Source of the DNA: Thermanaerovibrio acidaminovorans DSM 6589
GTDB lineage: Bacteria > Synergistota > Synergistia > Synergistales > Synergistaceae
Assembly: GCF_000024905.1 (NCBI RefSeq)
Contig: NC_013522.1
Span: forward strand, 496,001 to 560,000
Direction of reading: 5' to 3'
Length of the DNA: 64,000 nucleotides
Shown: one piece after another, positions 59,699 to 64,000 of the stretch
Position numbering within the stretch: the stretch's first letter is position 1
Layout: the number at the start of each line of letters is the position of its first letter
Program-made: the position numbers and the translations under genes
Notes under the pieces: model-generated
What the model saw: the letters and a program-made list of their open reading frames with translations, nothing else
Databases searched by the model: none
Told to the model about the DNA's origin: nothing

Positions 59699-60310
59699 CT
59701 AAAGAAGCTGAAGCAGCCTCTCGGCCAGCTTTTCGGATAGCTCCTGGGCCCTGGCCTGCCAGTCCAGCCGGACCTCCCTTCGTCCATCCTGGGAGGCGAG
59801 CCACAGCCCCCCCAGGATGGGGGCCGGCTCCGGGTCGAAGGAGACCCGGGCATCGGGCATGTTGGTCTTCACCAGCCAGGCCACCTGATCCCCCAGGCTG
59901 GAGTCGTTGGCCGATAGGCGGATCAGGTACGCCCCCTCCATCCCGGCGGACTCGATGCCCTCCATGGCCAGCCCCGCCAGGATCATGGGGTAGTCGTCCC
60001 GCTCCCTCAGCTTAACCAGCTCCTCCCGGAGCATTGCCAGGGCCTCGGAGATGAGCCGGTTCTGGTATCTAAGCGTCTCAAGGGAGTCCTCCCGCTCGGC
60101 ATTTATCACTTGCCTTAACCGTACCTCCTCTGCCCTGCGGCGGGCGTCATCCAGGATCATCTCCTCCTCCTTGGCGAGACGATCCTCCTGTTCCCTTAGC
60201 CAGCCCTGCAGCTCCTCCCGGGCCTCCTGAAGGATCCGGTGCCTCTGGGCCTCCGCCTGGTCCAGCAGGAGCTCCTTGAGGGCGCTAAGCTTGTCGTCTC
60301 CGGTGGTCAT
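59699..60310 (-). CDS. ntpE: V-type ATPase subunit E (peripheral stalk)
   Basis: A 203-residue stator subunit: a long coiled-coil N-terminal half (AEAQRHRILQEAREEL, EEMILDDARRRAEEVRLRQ) and a globular C-terminal domain (ILGGLWLASQDGRREVRLDW) typical of E. It starts at an ATG that overlaps the stop of the F gene by 4 nt and ends 12 nt before A. Confidence 0.87.
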   Translation of the reverse strand: MTTGDDKLSALKELLLDQAEAQRHRILQEAREELQGWLREQEDRLAKEEEMILDDARRRAEEVRLRQVINAEREDSLETLRYQNRLISEALAMLREELVKLRERDDYPMILAGLAMEGIESAGMEGAYLIRLSANDSSLGDQVAWLVKTNMPDARVSFDPEPAPILGGLWLASQDGRREVRLDWQARAQELSEKLAERLLQLL

Positions 60311-60621
60311 CCCATATTCACCCCTATGGCTTCCTGAACGTAGCGGGTCAGGAAGTCCTCCCCCCGCCTGGTACCGTGCCGGTCCGGTATCTCCACCAGC
60401 AGGGGTAGCTCCCCGCTCTGCCTGAGCTGCCTCACCTTCTCCGGCGCCGCCTTGGCGGCCAGCTCGGTCACCAGGAGTATCCCCACGTCCCTCATCTCCC
60501 GGATCACCCGGTCGATGGCCTCCTCGGTGGCCTCCCGGCCGTGCACCACCACCCCCTCGATGCCCGCCAGCCTCATGGCCACCAGGGAGTCGTGGTTGTC
60601 GCTCACCAGGAACGCCCTCAT
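60307..60621 (-). CDS. ntpG: V-type ATPase subunit F
   Basis: A 104-residue central-stalk subunit with a CheY-like fold: FLVSDNHDSLVAMRLAGIEGVVV at the start, EMRDVGILLVTELAAK in the middle and a C-terminal helix ending in GVNMG. It contacts D and the A/B ring. The start is 1 nt from the K stop and the stop overlaps E. Confidence 0.88.
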   Translation of the reverse strand: MRAFLVSDNHDSLVAMRLAGIEGVVVHGREATEEAIDRVIREMRDVGILLVTELAAKAAPEKVRQLRQSGELPLLVEIPDRHGTRRGEDFLTRYVQEAIGVNMG

Positions 60622-60622
60622 G

Positions 60623-61042
60623 TCACATCTTGCCCATTATGAGGAGCGATACGATGACCCCGTAGATGGCGATACCCTCCGCCAGGCCCAGGTAGATAAG
60701 GGTGGTGCCCAGCATCTGGGGCTTCTCCCCCACCAGCCCAAGGGCGGCGGCCCCCACGCCGCTAACCGCCAGCCCCGCCCCCAGACAGGCTAGGCCGGTG
60801 GACAGGCTGGCCCCTATGAACCCAAGGCCGGACTGGGTCCCCGGCCCCGCGGCCGCCCCGGAGGAGGCCATGGCACCCCCCTCCATCAGGGCCAGGGCGG
60901 CGCCGGTGAGCACCAAGAGGGCCGATACCCCCACCGCTGCCCGCAACACGCCCCTTGGGTTCCTTGGTACCCGCCTGATTAGCGCCAACCCCACCAACAC
61001 GAGCCCCACTGGGGCAGATACGGTAATCATGAGTCCGATCAT
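60623..61042 (-). CDS. ntpK: V-type ATPase subunit K (membrane rotor proteolipid)
   Basis: A 139-residue proteolipid with four predicted helices; the last two form the ion-binding hairpin (GASLSTGLACLGAGLAVSGVG, then the carboxylate in LGLAEGIAIYG). The two N-terminal helices lack a matching carboxylate, giving one site per chain, as in clostridial-type K subunits. I cannot tell Na+ from H+ specificity from these residues. Confidence 0.88.
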   Translation of the reverse strand: MIGLMITVSAPVGLVLVGLALIRRVPRNPRGVLRAAVGVSALLVLTGAALALMEGGAMASSGAAAGPGTQSGLGFIGASLSTGLACLGAGLAVSGVGAAALGLVGEKPQMLGTTLIYLGLAEGIAIYGVIVSLLIMGKM

Positions 61043-61077
61043 CTAGATACCCTCCTTTTGATGTCCTCTCGCCCGGA

Positions 61078-63000
61078 TCAGAGGCCGCCTCCGATCCTGA
61101 CCCTTGGGTTGTCCCATCCGATGGGCTTGAAGGTCCTACCACCCCCCCTGTAGAACTTGCTGAAGAACTCGTAGTACTCCAGCCTTAGGGTCTGGATGAA
61201 AACGATGAGCCCCTCCAGCCCCACGATCAGCAGGTTCCCCGCCACCAGGATCAGCCCCCGGAAGAAGAGTCCCCCGGGGAGGTCCTTGACCATGTCGGAC
61301 AGCATCATCACCGCCAGGGAGAGGCCCACGTGGTTGAGGGCGAAGGCCGCCAGGCGGACGAACGAGGCGGTGTTGCTCAGGAAGGACATTATCCCGTGCA
61401 GCGCTTCGAAGGCCTGAAGGTACAGGGGCTCCTGATGGGACGTCTTGGACTTGAGCAACACCCGGGCCAGCACGTCCCGGAGAACCATGACCGCCACGAG
61501 CCCCGTGAGCCCCAAGGATATGACCCAGGAAGGCACCGGCAAAGCCACCCCCCGGAAGGAGGCGTACAGCACCGTGGCGGCCACCCAGTAGAACACCAGC
61601 CCCGCCAAGCCGCCCCCGTCGAACAGCAGCCGCCCGAAATCCCCCCGCCGGTACTGGGTCACCATGTTGAACACCATCCCGGTGGTGACCATCAGCATGC
61701 CCACCGTAACGGCGGTGCCTATGAGCCTATCCATATCGTGCATTGGGGAGAGCCACAGGGAGGGCAGGAGCCCCTCCACGCCGAAGGCGCTGCCGTAGAG
61801 GAAGCCGAAGATGATCGATGACGCGCCGGCGTAGTAGAGGACCGTGGCGAAGGAGCGCCGCATGATCCCCCGTCGCCTCATGAGCCAGGTGCCAGCCATC
61901 AGCATGAGGCCGTGCCCCACGTCCCCGAACATGAACCCGAAGAACAGGCAGAAGGTTATCGCCACCGCCAGCGAGGGGTCGATCTCCCCGTAGGAGGGGA
62001 CGCTGTAGAGGGCCACCACGTCCTGGAAGGCCCGGACCAGCCTGGAGTTCCTGAGCATGGTCGGGGCCCAGTGGGCGTCCCCCCTCATGGGCATGTCCTG
62101 GACGGAGAAGATGGACCTGGGCGCCAGGGCCTGGACCCGGTCCTTGACATCCTGGAAGGTGTCCTCCGGTATCCAGCCGGAGAGGACGAACAGGCCGCTT
62201 ATCTCCCCCCGCCCCTGGCACAGGTCGTATATGCGTTGCATGGTGTACACCCGGGAGAACAGTCTCTCGTAGTAGTCCCGGTTCTCGCTTAAGCGCCGCC
62301 GGGACGCCCCCTTCAGGGCCTCCATGGCCCGCCTTACCTTGGATATCTGTTCCTCCAGTTGGTCCACCCCCAGGGGCAGAGGGGGGTACTCCTTGAAGTA
62401 GATGGAGTTAAGTAGCTTCCTCATGTTGCCCTCGTACTCCGGGAAGGTCATCACCATGGCCCAGGTACGCCCCCCCTGGGAGCGGATCTCCCGGGCGATT
62501 ATGGGGGACTCCTCGATGCTGTCCAGGAGCCGCTTGAAGTTCTCGTTGGAGGCGCTGCCCATGACCACCCGGAGGAACCTGGTCCCGGTCACGTCATCCA
62601 CGGACCGCCCCGCCTCCTCGAGGGCGGAGGCTAGTATCAGTGACGCCTCCATGTGCTCCAGCCGGTCCTCCAGGGCCTCCAGCCTGTCCCGCCAGACCCT
62701 GACGGTGGAGGTCACCCTCTCCACCTCCTCCCTCAACCGATCCAGTGAGAGGGACTGGTCCACCGTGACCGGGAAGGGCTCCGGCATCTCCTCCCCCGCG
62801 GCGCTCCACAGGGAGGACAGTCCTGTGAGCAGCTCATCGTAGGGGTTGTCCCTCCGGGTGGTCACCTTGGCCCTTATGGACCCGTCGGATATGAGGTAGT
62901 CCAGCGGCATGGGCTGGAAACCCCCGGAGAGCACCATCTCCCGGGCCACCAGCTCCATCTCCTCCTTGGGCCCCACGATGGTGAGGGCCAGCATCCTCAT
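61078..63000 (-). CDS. ntpI: V-type ATPase subunit I (membrane stator)
   Basis: A 640-residue protein. The N-terminal half is cytoplasmic and partly coiled coil (VTSTVRVWRDRLEALEDRLEHME), the C-terminal half has about seven or eight transmembrane segments (VAITFCLFFGFMFGDVGHGLML, FVRLAAFALNHVGLSLAVMM). The FGFMFGDVGHG and RLAAFALNHVGL motifs are signatures of subunit I/a, and the latter area bears the half-channel arginine. The ATG overlaps the subunit C stop by 1 nt. Confidence 0.93.
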   Translation of the reverse strand: MRMLALTIVGPKEEMELVAREMVLSGGFQPMPLDYLISDGSIRAKVTTRRDNPYDELLTGLSSLWSAAGEEMPEPFPVTVDQSLSLDRLREEVERVTSTVRVWRDRLEALEDRLEHMEASLILASALEEAGRSVDDVTGTRFLRVVMGSASNENFKRLLDSIEESPIIAREIRSQGGRTWAMVMTFPEYEGNMRKLLNSIYFKEYPPLPLGVDQLEEQISKVRRAMEALKGASRRRLSENRDYYERLFSRVYTMQRIYDLCQGRGEISGLFVLSGWIPEDTFQDVKDRVQALAPRSIFSVQDMPMRGDAHWAPTMLRNSRLVRAFQDVVALYSVPSYGEIDPSLAVAITFCLFFGFMFGDVGHGLMLMAGTWLMRRRGIMRRSFATVLYYAGASSIIFGFLYGSAFGVEGLLPSLWLSPMHDMDRLIGTAVTVGMLMVTTGMVFNMVTQYRRGDFGRLLFDGGGLAGLVFYWVAATVLYASFRGVALPVPSWVISLGLTGLVAVMVLRDVLARVLLKSKTSHQEPLYLQAFEALHGIMSFLSNTASFVRLAAFALNHVGLSLAVMMLSDMVKDLPGGLFFRGLILVAGNLLIVGLEGLIVFIQTLRLEYYEFFSKFYRGGGRTFKPIGWDNPRVRIGGGL

Positions 63001-64000
63001 CACTGCCACAGGGAATCCCCCCTCGCTATGAGAGGCCTCGAGAGGTACAGGGCGGCGCTCCGCCTGTCGTAGTCGTACCTCACGTCCTCGATGGCGGTTA
63101 TCAAGTCCTCCACCTCCAGCTCCCGGATGTAGATGTAGCAGAAGACGGACCCGAAGGAGGGGGGGGTGCGCCGCAGGATCCCCGCCGCCTTGATGAACAG
63201 GTGCCTCTTCAGGTTCCGCTCCAGTCCCATGTCGTCCCCCATCACCTTGGGGTTGAACACGTGTCCGTAGGGGGTCCGCTGGAGCTCTTCGGCGAAGGAG
63301 GAGGGCCTCTCCGCCTTCGCCAGGGCCCTAAGGAACCCCAGTTGCAACCGGTGCCGGTGGGGAAGTAGTTGCCCCATGATCTCCTCGGCGCCCATGGAGA
63401 GGATGAACCTGCCCCGGTAGATGGTGTACAGGTTGAAGAGGTCCCACCGCTCCCCCAGGAGGGGACCTATGTGGCGGCGGTCGTCACGATCGAGCCTCCC
63501 CAGGGCCTTGTAGAGGTTGCCCTCGGTGGTCAGGTCCAGCGCCATCTCCGCGTTGAAGAGGTCCCTTACCTCCCCCTCCTGGAGCCTTTGGAGGGGTTGC
63601 CTGAGGGGCTGGTGGTAGCAGGTGCCCTTGAGGGCCTCCAGCACCTCCTGGAAGGTGGAGGCGGAGACAAGCACCTCCAGCCGGACCCTGGAGAGGGGCA
63701 CCTGGAACATCCTCTCCACGCCGGGGGATGGGTCCCTTCGGCCCCAAAGGATCCGCCTCAGGACCGACTTGATGTTGTCCCCATCCTTCCGCCATCCCCA
63801 GTGGACCAGGAGGTCCCTCCTGGGTCCCGTGAGGCGCCCGATGAAGTCCCCGGTCTCGCTCAAGGGGATGTGCTTCAGGGCGCTCTCCAGGTCCTGGCGG
63901 TGGACCTCCCCCATTGGCAACTTGGAGAGGTGGTCCCGGTAGCCCTCGTGGTGGGACAGCCGTTGGGCTATATCATCCACCCCGTCGGCGTTGAGCACCT
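63000..64000 (-). CDS. ntpC: V-type ATPase subunit C (AC39/d family), 5' end outside the window
   Basis: At least 333 residues of an all-helical socket subunit that links the rotor to the central stalk: LKGTCYHQPLRQPLQRL, a repeated helical unit with ALDLTTEGNLYKALGRLDRDDR and NLYTIYRGRFIL, and the C-terminal VFCYIYIRELEVEDLITAIEDV, typical of family C. The frame stays open to the window edge; a GTG at 63998 is probably internal, since family members start about 20 residues earlier. Confidence 0.88.
   Translation of the reverse strand, partial: VLNADGVDDIAQRLSHHEGYRDHLSKLPMGEVHRQDLESALKHIPLSETGDFIGRLTGPRRDLLVHWGWRKDGDNIKSVLRRILWGRRDPSPGVERMFQVPLSRVRLEVLVSASTFQEVLEALKGTCYHQPLRQPLQRLQEGEVRDLFNAEMALDLTTEGNLYKALGRLDRDDRRHIGPLLGERWDLFNLYTIYRGRFILSMGAEEIMGQLLPHRHRLQLGFLRALAKAERPSSFAEELQRTPYGHVFNPKVMGDDMGLERNLKRHLFIKAAGILRRTPPSFGSVFCYIYIRELEVEDLITAIEDVRYDYDRRSAALYLSRPLIARGDSLWQ

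Noticed and set aside
1-64000. CRISPR array, insertion sequence, prophage or rRNA genes
   Set aside because: No spaced direct repeats, transposase, integrase, phage structural genes or rRNA sequence were seen.

Overview
The window is GC-rich, almost fully coding bacterial DNA with many TTG and GTG starts and frequent ATGA/GTGA overlaps. It carries an NAD-linked tungsten-type aldehyde oxidoreductase cluster, a V-type ATPase, several peptidases, a cysteine desulfidase and a CsaB-type pyruvyl transferase. Together these suggest an anaerobic, amino-acid-fermenting, diderm member of the Synergistota, perhaps Thermanaerovibrio-like. The lineage is an inference from gene content, not from a marker gene.

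Layout. 0-2.5 kb: the start of an exported serine hydrolase (cut by the window edge), a roughly 400-nt structured RNA of no family I recognise with its own promoter and terminator, and a phosphomannomutase. 2.5-9.2 kb: an HD phosphohydrolase, then NuoE-, NuoF- and NuoG-like subunits, a polyferredoxin, an aldehyde:ferredoxin oxidoreductase (AOR) family tungstopterin enzyme and a MoaD/ThiS-like protein. 9.2-13.1 kb: a small exported protein, an NhaC-type antiporter, tRNA-Gln(CUG) and RNase J. 13.2-27.9 kb: a long co-directional envelope run, with a Na/Pi cotransporter, UppP, DUF4321, Maf, DUF5693, CsaB, a split transketolase-like pair, FtsE, FtsX, an M23 activator/hydrolase, a C-terminal processing protease, a YibQ-type deacetylase, PurA and a GNAT.

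27.9-33.0 kb: a divergent pair consistent with corrinoid-protein reactivation (a MetH-activation-like protein and a RACo-like ferredoxin-ASKHA ATPase), then an M16 peptidase. 33.0-36.3 kb: an FAD oxidoreductase and a small arsenic locus (MarR regulator, ArsM, a truncated ArsN2-like fragment and a strong inverted repeat). 36.3-45.2 kb: leucyl aminopeptidase, amidohydrolase, cysteine desulfidase, RecD2 helicase, a DUF4403 protein and an exported SAM-hydroxide adenosyltransferase. 45.2-50.2 kb (minus): homoserine dehydrogenase, NlpC/P60 hydrolase, DEAD-family RNA helicase and a zinc-ribbon membrane protein. 50.2-56.5 kb: M18 aminopeptidase, alpha/beta hydrolase, a PIN/NYN-like protein, LemA, DUF2207 and a short LacI regulator. 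56.5-64.0 kb (minus): V-ATPase genes in the order C-I-K-F-E-A-B, with no subunit D after B.

The most interesting items are: the NAD-linked, probably electron-bifurcating aldehyde oxidoreductase cluster; the unassigned structured RNA; the transketolase-like pair that keeps its TPP motif but has lost conserved substrate-site histidines; the exported SAM hydrolase; the arsenic locus with its broken ArsN2-like gene; and a terminator whose 3' arm appears to be the ribosome binding site of the next gene.
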